A stretch of DNA of 37,657 nucleotides from an uncultured Alphaproteobacteria bacterium (GCA_934276635.1 CAKQTH010000013.1:1-37657); one strand, 5' to 3'. Numbered from the stretch's first letter, positions 1 to 7,932 are shown. A program made the numbers and translations. Notes: generated by a model from the letters alone, not told the origin.

Positions 1-1097
1 CCATACTCTCCGGTATCAGAATTGTAATCATAGTCAGCACATGAGGAACCATCACACATTTCTTCGACCCATACGGTTACAGGATCATGCCAGATTGTCT
101 CTTCATAACCTTCTTCAATAATTTCTTCATGAGCGGGGACATAATCTACTGCAATAAATTCTTGAACAAAATTCGCTGTCGGGTCTTCTTCAAAAGAAGG
201 CGGAACATCCCAGATCCCCACATTTCCAATGCCAATGCCGTTATTATCAAATTTCCCTCCAGATATATCTTCAGTATACTCATTAAATATAGCAGTCTTA
301 TTATTAATAAAATCAGTATTAATTATATGCCTTACCACTCCCAAGTATGATAGTATACCTCCGGTATTGTTTTCGAATAAACTATCATGAATGGTATTTG
401 TTATACCTCCCCAATAATTAATAAGTCCATATCCTTTTCCTAGTATATCATCTTCATTCCGTACTAGTGGAATATCAACATCTCCTGTATTATTCTTAAA
501 TGTCCCGCTTATATCTCCGATATAACTATTGTTATATATACGAGAATTTTCAAAATTTCCTTTTATTGAACCAATATATCCTTCAGCACTACTGAAAAGG
601 GCAAACATGCCATTGCGTATTCCCGAATTATTCTTAAAATCAGCCTCAATTGAGATTATAACTCCATCATTAATATTGAAAATTGTTGATTTATCTAATG
701 TCCCGCTAATTGAAGTTTCTTCCCTAAGAATTTCAGGAAGAAATGTATCAATCACATTAAAAATTTCTTCTCTCCCATAAGATTCTTTTTCTTGCAAAAG
801 CGCTGTTACTTTATCTTTATAATAAGATGCATTATCTCCTATTACTGCAATGTTATCCTCATAGCCATCATTAACAAACCAACTGTTGTTCAATATAACA
901 TCTTTAACCCGTCCAATTTTCGTTGTATTTTCAATCACTCCATTATTTATAGGTCCGTATGAACTGCCGTCAAAAACCGGAACCGGCGTTGTTATCACCA
1001 TATCATACCCGGTGTCGGCCTTTGCAATTGTGGAAATTGATGTTAAAGAAGTTGAGATTGCAAGCAAAAACATTGTGCTTTTTAAATAATTTTTCAT
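1..1097 (-). CDS. Secreted repeat-rich surface protein, autotransporter/adhesin-like (3' end outside window)
   Basis: I translated this frame by hand. From the ATG at 1097 it stays open for 365 codons and runs off the window edge, so the C-terminus, including any beta-barrel, is not visible. Residues 1-27 form a signal peptide (MKNY start, hydrophobic core, ending IAKA before DTGYD). The mature part is Asn/Gly/Ile-rich with loosely repeated F-x-N-N units (FKNNSG, FKNNTG, LFENNTG, DFINNKT, KFDNNG) and I-S-G-T/G-x-F motifs, as in beta-helical passenger domains of autotransporters. The last visible part is acidic with two Cys (MCDGSSCAD). A GGAGAG ribosome site lies 5 nt upstream of the ATG. Codon use (many ATA, GGA, AGT) is more AT-rich than in the neighbouring core genes, as is common for variable surface proteins. 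The function is inferred; no family was matched directly. Short plus-strand frames here are shadows. Confidence 0.75.
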   Translation of the reverse strand, partial: MKNYLKSTMFLLAISTSLTSISTIAKADTGYDMVITTPVPVFDGSSYGPINNGVIENTTKIGRVKDVILNNSWFVNDGYEDNIAVIGDNASYYKDKVTALLQEKESYGREEIFNVIDTFLPEILREETSISGTLDKSTIFNINDGVIISIEADFKNNSGIRNGMFALFSSAEGYIGSIKGNFENSRIYNNSYIGDISGTFKNNTGDVDIPLVRNEDDILGKGYGLINYWGGITNTIHDSLFENNTGGILSYLGVVRHIINTDFINNKTAIFNEYTEDISGGKFDNNGIGIGNVGIWDVPPSFEEDPTANFVQEFIAVDYVPAHEEIIEEGYEETIWHDPVTVWVEEMCDGSSCADYDYNSDTGEY

Positions 1098-1132
1098 TGT
1101 AGCTCTCCGAAATATTTAGCCCTGCGGAAAAC

Positions 1133-1169
1133 AAAAAAAGCCCGAGGACAATAAGTCACTCCGGCTTTT
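1133..1169 (-). terminator. Terminator-like hairpin in the leader of the surface-protein gene
   Basis: On the minus strand arms 1163-1169 and 1136-1142 pair over 7 bp. After a single mismatch, two inner 3-bp stems (1159-1161 with 1144-1146, and 1155-1157 with 1147-1149) close a 5-nt loop. A run of seven T follows, four of them in the stem. It lies between the putative promoter at 1192-1221 and the ATG at 1097. It could therefore be a second terminator for merR or an attenuator of the surface-protein gene. Confidence 0.6.
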
Positions 1170-1191
1170 GCTTTCCATTTAATATACGAGC

Positions 1192-1221
1192 AGTCTACCC
1201 CCCCCCGAATCGAGTTGTCAA
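1192..1221 (-). promoter_or_regulatory. Putative sigma70 promoter with nine-G spacer tract
   Basis: On the minus strand a perfect -35 TTGACA (1221-1216) is followed by an 18-bp spacer and a -10-like TAGACT (1197-1192, four of six consensus bases). The last nine spacer bases are all G (plus-strand C run 1198-1206). It points at the surface-protein gene at 1097. A better-looking TATATT (1186-1181) lies too far from TTGACA (29 bp) to pair with it. Changes in the G count would alter the spacer length and hence promoter strength. Confidence 0.6.
1198..1206. repeat. Homopolymeric tract of nine G (minus) / C (plus)
   Basis: Nine uninterrupted C on the plus strand in an otherwise AT-rich intergenic region. 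I noticed no other G/C run of this length in the window. It sits inside the predicted promoter spacer, as in known slipped-strand phase-variable promoters. Confidence 0.9.
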
Positions 1222-1242
1222 TAACTTTTTGTTATTCAACGA

Positions 1243-1270
1243 AAAAGAGGTGAATTTCTTCACCTCTTTT
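1243..1270 (-). terminator. Intrinsic terminator after merR
   Basis: A perfect 12-bp stem (1243-1254 with 1259-1270) closes a 4-nt loop just downstream of the merR stop at 1275. The T-rich flank on the minus strand follows directly. It ends the rpmF-plsX-fabH-ihfA-merR transcript. Confidence 0.8.
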
Positions 1271-1274
1271 GGTT

Positions 1275-1685
1275 TTATTCCTCTGCGGCTTTCAGCAGAA
1301 TATTTTGCAAATTTTTTATCGAACCGATAATCTCTTTTATTTCCGTTGTCGGAAAGTCAGGAGCAGGAAGAGTTTCTGTTGCCTTCGGCTCTTCGTCAAA
1401 AAAGTCTGCCATAATCTCTCCGCCGAGAATATCTTTAAGCTTGTGATTCTTAAAAAGCTTTTGCACTCCCTCGATGGTATATCTTTTGTCATATAAATAA
1501 GATTTTATTATATGCAAAATTTCCATATCATCGGGGCGGTAATAGCGGCGGCCGCCGGTCGTCTTCATCGGAGAAATCTGCGGAAATTTGGTTTCCCAAA
1601 AGCGCAAGACATGCGTTGCCACTCCCAAATCTTCTGCAGCTTCAGATATAGTCTTAAATGCTGATTTTGATTTGTTGACCGGCAT
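1275..1685 (-). CDS. MerR-family transcriptional regulator (ihfA-linked)
   Basis: 136-residue protein with an N-terminal MerR winged helix-turn-helix. The signature is visible at about residues 10-55: ISEAAEDLGV, then VLRFWETKFP, then GGRRYYRPDD. A short helical C-terminal part follows, with no Cys pattern or ligand-binding domain, so it is not a metal-sensing MerR. A small MerR-like protein after ihfA is a standard feature of the alphaproteobacterial plsX-fabH-ihfA cluster. Its target is unknown. The start lies 11 bp after the ihfA stop, so it is probably the last gene of that operon. The terminator at 1243-1270 follows. Confidence 0.85.
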   Translation of the reverse strand: MPVNKSKSAFKTISEAAEDLGVATHVLRFWETKFPQISPMKTTGGRRYYRPDDMEILHIIKSYLYDKRYTIEGVQKLFKNHKLKDILGGEIMADFFDEEPKATETLPAPDFPTTEIKEIIGSIKNLQNILLKAAEE

Positions 1686-1696
1686 CCGCCCTCCTC

Positions 1697-1981
1697 TTAA
1701 GCATTCAGCTTTTTACGCAACAATTGTGACGCTTTGAAAGAAATAACCGTACGCGGAGAGATTGTTGCTTCTACTCCGGTTTTCGGGTTTCTGCCGATTC
1801 TGGCATTTTTGCGGCGCAGAGAAAATGTTCCGAATGAAGACAATTTCACATCTTCGCCATCTGCCAAAGCAGACTTGATTTCTTCAATCATCATATCCAA
1901 AATCTCAGACGAATCTTTGCGCGACAGTCCGACTTCGGAAAAAATAACATCTGCCATATCGTTTCTAGTAATAGTTCTCAT
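1697..1981 (-). CDS. ihfA: Integration host factor alpha subunit
   Basis: 94-residue HU/IHF-fold protein. It has the dimerising helices at the N-terminus and the DNA-bending beta-arm: SSFGTFSLRRK then RIGRNPKTG, with the intercalating Pro in RNP. The context between fabH and a MerR gene favours IHF alpha over HU. An ATG five codons upstream (1996) exists, but its AAGGAA codons form the Shine-Dalgarno sequence for the ATG at 1981, so I chose the inner start. IHF alpha pairs with IHF beta to bend DNA at promoters, recombination sites and the origin; the beta gene is not in this window. Confidence 0.88.
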   Translation of the reverse strand: MRTITRNDMADVIFSEVGLSRKDSSEILDMMIEEIKSALADGEDVKLSSFGTFSLRRKNARIGRNPKTGVEATISPRTVISFKASQLLRKKLNA

Positions 1982-2074
1982 TTTTATTTCCTTCATATAT
2001 AAAATTTATTATAAAATACACAAATTCTATTTTATACTCAACATCAATTGTTGAGTTATAAGCCGTTTTTTTTG

Positions 2075-3052
2075 CTAAAACTTCAACAAAACGGCTCCCC
2101 ATACAAATCCGGCGCCCATTGATGTCAATAACACAATGTTGCCTTTTTTAATCTTTTTGCTCTTTACATTTTCGGCAAATGCCAAAGGAATCGACGCGGC
2201 AGAGGTGTTGCCTTTGTTTTCGAGCGAAACAATAACCTTGTTTTCATCAACTTTCAGCCTTTTGGCCGTCGCTTCAATAATCCTTATATTCGCCTGATGC
2301 GGAATAAACCAATCTACATCATCTGTGGTCATTCCGGCTTTTTGCAAAACTTCTTCTGCGCCTTCGGCCAAGCATACAACCGCGTTTTTGAAAACTTCTT
2401 TGCCGTTCATCATAATGTATCCGGCTTTTTGCGTTGTAGAAACTCCGCCGCTGGTCAGCAAATATTCATAATCCTGTCCGCCGGCAAAAATTTTGCTTGC
2501 AATAATGCCCGATGCGTTCTCATCATCTGTCTCAACAGCCTGCAAAACGGCAGCTCCGGCACCGTCACCGAACAAAACGCAAGTGTTTCGGTCTGTCCAA
2601 TCCGTAATTTTTGAAATTGTCTCGGCTCCGATAACCAAAGCCTTTTTCGCAAGGCGGTTTTTTATCATCGAATCGGCCACCGCAAGCGCATATACAAAGC
2701 CAGAACAAGCCGCAGAAATATCAAACGCGGCTGCACCTTTGCGCATTTGTAGCATATTTGCCACTTTGCAGGCGGTAGACGGGGTTGTGTTGTCCGGAGT
2801 AATCGTTGCCAAAATCAGCAAATCAATCTCTTCTGCCGATGTGCTGGATTCTTTTAAGGCATCGGAAGCTGCGGCAAAAGCCAAGTCTGATGTATGTTCA
2901 CTCTCCGACGCAATATGTCTTGATTTGATGCCCGTGCGTTCGACAATCCATTTATCGCTGGTTTCTACCATTTGGGCAAGGTCATCGTTTGTAAGGGTTT
3001 TAGCGGGCACAAATCCCCCTAAACCGATAATTTCGGATTTAATAAACTTCAT
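2075..3052 (-). CDS. fabH: Beta-ketoacyl-ACP synthase III (KAS III)
   Basis: 325-residue thiolase-fold enzyme that condenses acetyl-CoA with malonyl-ACP to start type II fatty acid synthesis in the cytosol. The triad is visible: Cys116 in AACSG, His252 in IPHQAN and Asn282 in NKGNTS. The glycine-rich C-terminal SMGAGF is also present. The upstream ATG at 3061 has an SD touching it, while AGGA is 8 nt before the ATG at 3052, so I prefer 3052. The gene overlaps the 3' end of plsX by 14 nt, suggesting translational coupling. Confidence 0.95.
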   Translation of the reverse strand: MKFIKSEIIGLGGFVPAKTLTNDDLAQMVETSDKWIVERTGIKSRHIASESEHTSDLAFAAASDALKESSTSAEEIDLLILATITPDNTTPSTACKVANMLQMRKGAAAFDISAACSGFVYALAVADSMIKNRLAKKALVIGAETISKITDWTDRNTCVLFGDGAGAAVLQAVETDDENASGIIASKIFAGGQDYEYLLTSGGVSTTQKAGYIMMNGKEVFKNAVVCLAEGAEEVLQKAGMTTDDVDWFIPHQANIRIIEATAKRLKVDENKVIVSLENKGNTSAASIPLAFAENVKSKKIKKGNIVLLTSMGAGFVWGAVLLKF

Positions 3053-4091
3053 AAAAGACATCCTGAGACAGTTCGTCCAAATCTATATTTTCAAGCTCTT
3101 TAGAAATTTTGCCGACAAAATCCTGACGAATAAGCTTTGCCGTATTATCAATCGCAACCGCGTATCCGATAGCATCTGTACCGCCGTGGCTCTTGACTGA
3201 CAAGCCGTTCAGCCCGACAAACATCGCGCCGTTATACAAACGCGGATCCATACTCTTTTTAATCTTCATAAACGCCGGCAACATAAACGGCAAACCGATT
3301 TTGGCCAAGAAAGACTTTTTGATGCTCTGCTTTATCAAACGAGTAATAAGACGGGCTGTTCCTTCAATCGACTTCAAGGCAATATTGCCAGTAAAGCCGT
3401 CTGCGACAACAACATCGGCTATGGCATTCGGAATTTCGTGGGGCTCAATATATCCGATAAAATCAATCCCCAAATGAGAATTTTTTATCATCTGTGCGGC
3501 CTGATGAATTTCTTCTTTGCCCTTCATTGCCTCTGCGCCGATATTAAGCAATGCGACTCTCGGTTTTTCAATCCCGAGCGCGTGTTTGGCCAACAAATTG
3601 CCCATGATGGCAAATTCGGCCAGATTGATGGCATTGCATTCAGTATTTGCGCCCAAGTCAAGCATTATATATCTGCCGTCTTTGTGAGGCATAATGCTGA
3701 CGATTGCCGGACGATGGATTTTTTGAATTGTTTTCAATACCATTTTGGAAATTGCCATCAGTGCACCGGTGTTGCCGGCAGAAATAACCGCCTTTGCCTC
3801 ACCGCGGCGCACTGCGTCAATTGCCATATACATACTGGTGTTCTTGTTACGAATCACCTGCGAGGGTTTATCCTCATTTCTGACTCTTTCGGGAGCGTGA
3901 CGGACTTCGCACACTTCTTTCAGCTGAGAAAAGCGATTAAGCTCGGCATAAACAGCGTCTTCATCGCCATAAACCAAAAATCTCAAATCGGGATTTTTTT
4001 TGTTGGCGATTGCAAGACCTTCAATCACAACGCGCGGAGACTTATCTCCGCCCATCGCATCAACAGATATGACCAGATTATTTTCAGACAC
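3039..4091 (-). CDS. plsX: Phosphate acyltransferase PlsX
   Basis: 350 residues, normal length for PlsX, which converts acyl-ACP to acyl-phosphate for PlsY in phospholipid synthesis. The N-terminal signature VDAMGGDKSP is present, as are ISAGNTGALMA and the C-terminal GTDAIGYAVA region. The start codon is GTG at 4091, preceded by a clear AGGAG; no better ATG lies upstream. The gene sits 25 bp after rpmF and overlaps fabH, the order found in most proteobacteria. Confidence 0.95.
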   Translation of the reverse strand: MSENNLVISVDAMGGDKSPRVVIEGLAIANKKNPDLRFLVYGDEDAVYAELNRFSQLKEVCEVRHAPERVRNEDKPSQVIRNKNTSMYMAIDAVRRGEAKAVISAGNTGALMAISKMVLKTIQKIHRPAIVSIMPHKDGRYIMLDLGANTECNAINLAEFAIMGNLLAKHALGIEKPRVALLNIGAEAMKGKEEIHQAAQMIKNSHLGIDFIGYIEPHEIPNAIADVVVADGFTGNIALKSIEGTARLITRLIKQSIKKSFLAKIGLPFMLPAFMKIKKSMDPRLYNGAMFVGLNGLSVKSHGGTDAIGYAVAIDNTAKLIRQDFVGKISKELENIDLDELSQDVFYEVY

Positions 4092-4116
4092 AATCCGCTC
4101 CTAAAAAAGTTCTAAA

Positions 4117-4305
4117 CTATTCGGCAGAAGCCTTTTTTGCAACAACTTCTTTGCCATCATATTGACCACATGACGGGCAAACATTGTGCGGTCTTTTCAG
4201 TTCGCCGCAATTCGGGCATTCCTGATAAGCACTGGCCTTCAATGCATCGTGAGAACGGCGCATATCGCGGCGGGATTTTGAAACTTTATGTTTTGGTGTA
4301 GCCAT
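4117..4305 (-). CDS. rpmF: 50S ribosomal protein L32
   Basis: 62 residues with the conserved basic N-terminus (MATPKHKVSKSRR). A zinc-binding four-cysteine site is present: Cys30, Cys33, Cys43 and Cys46, as CPNCG and CPSCG. This is the zinc-dependent (C+) form of L32. It is the first gene of the rpmF-plsX-fabH-ihfA-merR unit, with a promoter at 4351-4379. Confidence 0.97.
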   Translation of the reverse strand: MATPKHKVSKSRRDMRRSHDALKASAYQECPNCGELKRPHNVCPSCGQYDGKEVVAKKASAE

Positions 4306-4350
4306 TTTTCCATACTCTTATCTAATTATTACACAAATATCCGAGCGTTA

Positions 4351-4379
4351 TTATTAAACCATTTGATTTTAAAAATCAA
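4351..4379 (-). promoter_or_regulatory. Promoter of the rpmF-plsX-fabH operon
   Basis: On the minus strand TTGATT (4379-4374) and TAATAA (4356-4351) are separated by 17 bp. The start of transcription would fall about 40 nt before rpmF. The -35 overlaps an AT-only inverted repeat (TTGATTTT/AAAATCAA, 4363-4379). Confidence 0.6.
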
Positions 4380-4456
4380 TATTAATAAGCACGCTTCAGA
4401 CGGTTAATTTGGTTTTTAGCTAAAAAAAAGCAATTTTGCAAGCACTTTTTGCATAA

Positions 4457-4975
4457 TTATTTTTTTATTTTTGCCAATATCGTAAAAGGATTGTTCTTTT
4501 GCGTTGTTTCTTCATCAAATTCTGACACAAATTCAAAAACTTCCCCTTCTTTTCGCGGATAATCGTCAAGCACAAGCGCAATTTGTTCCATTGCGACTTT
4601 TGCCAAATCTATCTGTCCGTCTTCCACAATTTCGGGCGCGTCTTCATTTATATCTTCATATTCGTGCCGTATCTGTTCATAAGTTGCTTTTGTGTCGAAC
4701 AAAACCTCAAAATCAACCTCATACGGATGAACAAAATTTTCCAGACTGACAACACTTTGATGCTCAATTTCGGCTTTTGCGGTTCCTTTGACCTTAACCA
4801 TATGATTTTTCATATCAGACTTAACACTCATATCGGCCGTAAAGCTTTTGACATCTTCAACCTGAAATATTTGTGTTATCCACTCTCTTTGTTCTTTGTC
4901 CGCAGCCAAAGAAAACCGCTTTTCTCCGGCGCTGAGTTTATCTATTTGTATAGGATATGAAAAAATTTTTTGCAT
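4457..4975 (-). CDS. yceD: YceD/DUF177 family protein (23S rRNA accumulation protein)
   Basis: 172 residues, highly acidic in the second half. Position next to rpmF, length and the L-D-D-Y-P-R-K-E-G-E segment near the C-terminus fit the YceD/DUF177 family, needed for normal 23S rRNA levels in bacteria and plastids. The frame extends upstream to 5128, but that part overlaps divergent bamE and its promoter, so the start MQKIFSYP at 4975 is chosen. The zinc Cys pattern of some family members is absent. No convincing terminator follows; a T-rich run ends the gene at about 4420-4460. Confidence 0.75.
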   Translation of the reverse strand: MQKIFSYPIQIDKLSAGEKRFSLAADKEQREWITQIFQVEDVKSFTADMSVKSDMKNHMVKVKGTAKAEIEHQSVVSLENFVHPYEVDFEVLFDTKATYEQIRHEYEDINEDAPEIVEDGQIDLAKVAMEQIALVLDDYPRKEGEVFEFVSEFDEETTQKNNPFTILAKIKK

Positions 4976-4998
4976 AAACCGATTCCTTATGTTATATA
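4970..4998 (+). promoter_or_regulatory. Promoter of bamE
   Basis: TTGCAT (4970-4975) and TATATA (4993-4998) with a 17-bp spacer, about 35 bp before the bamE start. The -35 overlaps the first codon of divergent yceD. Confidence 0.5.
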
Positions 4999-5033
4999 TT
5001 CTTAAAAATTGATATAACTGAAAGGAAATGTAT

Positions 5034-5492
5034 ATGTCAACCTCTAAGAACACACTGTGCGTTTTTGCCGCCTGCGCAATTCTTGCGGCCTGCAACAGTG
5101 AAACTTTTGTCACCCATAACGGCAACATGCCCTCAAACGACAGAATATTAATGATTCAAAAAGGACAGGACAGAGCCCGCGTGCGCGAAATTTTGGGTGC
5201 GCCGTCGAGCATCAACCCTCTGGACGGAAACACATGGATATATATGTCGTCAGATGTCCGCAAAGTGGCCTTTTTCAAGCCGGAAGAGCTTGACAGAGAT
5301 GTTTTGACCATCAAATTTGACGATGACGGCATCGTTTCTTCTATCTCCAGATATTCCAAGGCAAACGGCAAAGAAATTATTATCAGCGAAGACGCAACGG
5401 ACTTTGACAAAGGAAACAAAAGCTTTTTCGAAGAATATTTCGGCGGCGTCGGCGCATATATTCCGATTGCTCCGAACAACAATCAAAAATAA
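5034..5492 (+). CDS. bamE: Outer-membrane assembly lipoprotein BamE (SmpA/OmlA)
   Basis: 152-residue lipoprotein. A short signal peptide ends in the lipobox LAAC with Cys20 as the lipidated residue. The BamE domain follows: QKGQDRARVREILGAPS, then NTWIYMS, then VLTIKFDDDGIVSSI. BamE is an accessory part of the BAM complex that inserts beta-barrels into the outer membrane. The ATG at 5028 is too close to the AAGGA, so I chose the ATG at 5034. Divergence from yceD is a typical alphaproteobacterial arrangement. A terminator follows at 5496-5521. Confidence 0.92.
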   Translation: MSTSKNTLCVFAACAILAACNSETFVTHNGNMPSNDRILMIQKGQDRARVREILGAPSSINPLDGNTWIYMSSDVRKVAFFKPEELDRDVLTIKFDDDGIVSSISRYSKANGKEIIISEDATDFDKGNKSFFEEYFGGVGAYIPIAPNNNQK

Positions 5493-5495
5493 CAA

Positions 5496-5521
5496 AAAAG
5501 AGGTTGGAAACAACCTCTTTT
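5496..5521. terminator. Bidirectional terminator between bamE and pcrA
   Basis: An 11-bp perfect stem (5496-5506 with 5511-5521) with a GAAA tetraloop and T-rich flanks on both strands. It serves bamE (+) and the convergent helicase gene (-). Confidence 0.9.
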
Positions 5522-5531
5522 ATTTTGCGGC

Positions 5532-7811
5532 TTAATCAACTTTTTGCAGATAGTTGCCGAGGATTTTCTTTTTGCTGCCGTTATCAAACAAAACTTCGCA
5601 GGTCTGCCCCGAAACATCAACGATTTTGCCGTATCCGTAAGTTTCGTGATATACTCTTACGCCAATATATCTGCTCTTTTTTTGTGTCGATGCCGGCTGA
5701 GAATATGAAGGAGTATACGAACTGCGGCGGTTTTGAGTATATCCCCCGTATGTTTCGTCTACATATCCGCCGTAACCGCGCTGTGCTTGAGGCGCAAAAG
5801 TATGCGATCCGTTTGAAATTTTTATGGTATCGCTCGGAATCTCGTTGATGAACCGCGACGGGATATTGTTCTGCCATTGTCCGTAAATCCGTCTGCTCAT
5901 TGCCGAAAGAATATACAGCTTTTTCTTTGCTCTGGTGATTGCGACATAAGCCAGGCGGCGCTCTTCTTCCAAAGAATTCGAGCCTCCCTCCTCCAAACTG
6001 CGCTGATGCGGAAACAAGCCCTCTTCCCACCCCGGAAGAAATACAACATCAAATTCGAGACCTTTGGCCGAATGCAATGTAATCAACATAACTTTGTTGT
6101 CGTCAAAGTTGTTGTCGTTGTCCATTACAAGGCTGACATGCTCCAAAAACTCGTCCATATTTTTGTATTGCGCGGTGTCGCTCATCACATTGACAAGTTC
6201 GCGCAGGTTTTCGATTCTTCCGGCTGCGTCTTCCGTCTGTTCGGCTTTCAGCATCTCAAAATATCCGCTTTCGTCAATAACCATAGAGGCAAAATCTCCG
6301 AGCGGCATTGTTTCAAGCTGTTTGCGCCATTGCTCAAAGTTGTCAATAACGGTTTTGATACTTGCGGCGGATTTCCCGCTCAAAGCGCCGTTTTCCACCA
6401 TTTTTTGCGCGGCATTATACATTGATATCGTGTTTGCATAGGCATATTGGCGGATTTTATCTATTGTTTTTTTGCCGATTCCTCTGGTCGGCTTGTTGAT
6501 AATTCTTTCAAGCGCTAAATTGTCATCAGGCTGCGATATCACCCGAAAATATGCCAAAGCATCGCGGATTTCGGCTCTTTCATAAAACTTCGGGCCGCCG
6601 ATGACCTGATACGGAATCGCCTCTTTGATAAATATTTCTTCAAATTCGCGTGTCTGAAAAGCCGTGCGCACCAAAATCGCCATATCCGAATATTTTGTGC
6701 CGGAACGGTGCAGGTTTTCAATTTCTTCAAGCACGAATTTTGCCTCGTCCTGCCCGCTGTATGTGCTGATAAGCCTGATTTTTTCATTATCGCATTTTTT
6801 GGCCGGAGAGCTGTCAGCCACGCGCAAAGTTTTTCCGAGTCTGCTTGAATTGTGCGCAATCAGGCTTGAGGCGGCTGACAATATGTTTGCGGTTGAACGA
6901 TAATTTTGTTCCAAGCGTATAATTTTTGCGTCTTCAAAATCTTTACTGAAACGCAGAATGTTCTCGATTTCGGCACCTCGCCATGAATATATGGATTGGT
7001 CGTCATCGCCGACGCAGCACAGATTACGGCTTTTTTGTGCCAACAGCCGGAGCAGCAGATATTGCGTCACATTGGTGTCTTGATACTCATCAACCATAAT
7101 ATATTTGAATTTTTGCTGATAATATTCCTGAACATCGGGATTTTTCATCAAAATTTCAAGCGTATACAGCAGAATATCGCCAAAATCGACGCAGTTTGCG
7201 CTGCGCAGCCGTTCCTGATATATTCCGTATATTTTCACGCTGGTATTTTCATGCATGGAATTTTTGACTTTTTCAAAAGTCAGGCCGCGATCCTTCCACC
7301 TTGCAATGTGGTCGACAATCGACTGCGGAGTATATTTTTTTTCATCTATGCCCTCATCGTTCAAAATTTGCTTTATCATACGCTTTTGGTCGTCTTCATC
7401 AAGAATCGTAAAATGAGGTTTAAGCCCGACAAGTTCTATGTTTGCACGCAAAATTTTGACGCATATTCCATGAAATGTGCCGAGCCAAACCGCAGAAACC
7501 ACATCGCCGATCATCTGGCGGGCTCTTTCTCCCATTTCTTTTGCAGCTCTGTTTGTAAATGTCACGACCAGACAATTCCACGGATTTGCCTTCATATTTG
7601 CCAGAATATACGCCAAACGGGTGGTCAAAACCCTTGTTTTTCCGGTTCCGGCGCCCGAAAGCACCAAAAGCGGGCCTTCGGTGGTCATCACGGCTTTTTT
7701 TTGCTGCGGATTAAGCCCGTCCAGCCAGGCAAACGACGGTCTCATTTTGCTGATATTGTCATAACTTTGAGCAGCCGGTTCGGCTTCTTCCAGATTAAAT
7801 ATGTTATCCAT
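5532..7811 (-). CDS. pcrA: UvrD/PcrA-type superfamily 1 DNA helicase
   Basis: 759-residue ATP-dependent 3'-5' DNA helicase used in repair and in clearing recombination intermediates. Motifs in order: Walker A GAGTGKT (53-59), VVTFTNRAA, GTFHG, Walker B VDEYQDTN, GDDDQSIYSWRGAE, LEQNYRS, LHSAKGLEF and VAITRAKKKLY. The C-terminal part (VGVRVYHETYGYGKIV and on) resembles the Tudor-like RNA-polymerase-binding domain of PcrA/UvrD. The first 30 residues before the Q-motif region are a variable extension. PcrA and UvrD are hard to separate by eye; I use pcrA loosely. Confidence 0.92.
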   Translation of the reverse strand: MDNIFNLEEAEPAAQSYDNISKMRPSFAWLDGLNPQQKKAVMTTEGPLLVLSGAGTGKTRVLTTRLAYILANMKANPWNCLVVTFTNRAAKEMGERARQMIGDVVSAVWLGTFHGICVKILRANIELVGLKPHFTILDEDDQKRMIKQILNDEGIDEKKYTPQSIVDHIARWKDRGLTFEKVKNSMHENTSVKIYGIYQERLRSANCVDFGDILLYTLEILMKNPDVQEYYQQKFKYIMVDEYQDTNVTQYLLLRLLAQKSRNLCCVGDDDQSIYSWRGAEIENILRFSKDFEDAKIIRLEQNYRSTANILSAASSLIAHNSSRLGKTLRVADSSPAKKCDNEKIRLISTYSGQDEAKFVLEEIENLHRSGTKYSDMAILVRTAFQTREFEEIFIKEAIPYQVIGGPKFYERAEIRDALAYFRVISQPDDNLALERIINKPTRGIGKKTIDKIRQYAYANTISMYNAAQKMVENGALSGKSAASIKTVIDNFEQWRKQLETMPLGDFASMVIDESGYFEMLKAEQTEDAAGRIENLRELVNVMSDTAQYKNMDEFLEHVSLVMDNDNNFDDNKVMLITLHSAKGLEFDVVFLPGWEEGLFPHQRSLEEGGSNSLEEERRLAYVAITRAKKKLYILSAMSRRIYGQWQNNIPSRFINEIPSDTIKISNGSHTFAPQAQRGYGGYVDETYGGYTQNRRSSYTPSYSQPASTQKKSRYIGVRVYHETYGYGKIVDVSGQTCEVLFDNGSKKKILGNYLQKVD

Positions 7812-7851
7812 TTTGCAATACTTCTTGTCTTTTTGTTGTTTAGGCCATATA

Positions 7852-7857
7852 TATAAT
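7852..7857 (+). promoter_or_regulatory. -10 element upstream of moxR
   Basis: A consensus TATAAT within an alternating TA stretch, about 75 bp before moxR. The best -35 (TTTTTG, 7830-7835, 16 bp away) is weak. Confidence 0.4.
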
Positions 7858-7884
7858 ACAATTGTGAGATTGAAAAGGATTTTT

Positions 7885-7908
7885 ATGTCTGTTGCACAGC
7901 TTTCATAA
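7885..7908 (+). CDS. Possible 7-codon leader peptide (MSVAQLS) before moxR
   Basis: ATG at 7885 has AAAAGGA 5 nt upstream and reads seven codons to a TAA at 7906, 24 nt before the moxR ATG. The ribosome site is as good as that of moxR itself. It may be translated and affect moxR translation, or be chance. No rare-codon or attenuator pattern is obvious. Confidence 0.3.
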   Translation: MSVAQLS

Positions 7909-7932
7909 AAATCGTTGTTATGGAGCTATCAA

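Noticed and set aside
87..1089. Plus-strand frames in the first kilobase
   Set aside because: They are antisense to the continuous minus-strand surface-protein frame, which has a signal peptide and a ribosome site.
3438..4115. 225-codon plus-strand frame opposite plsX
   Set aside because: It is a shadow of the well-supported plsX gene with no ribosome site or family match.
4363..4380. AT-only inverted repeat before rpmF as a terminator
   Set aside because: It has no GC core and overlaps a good -35, so it is better read as part of the promoter.
6996..7856. 286-codon plus-strand frame opposite the helicase gene
   Set aside because: Antisense to conserved helicase motifs; composition reflects the opposite strand's codon bias.
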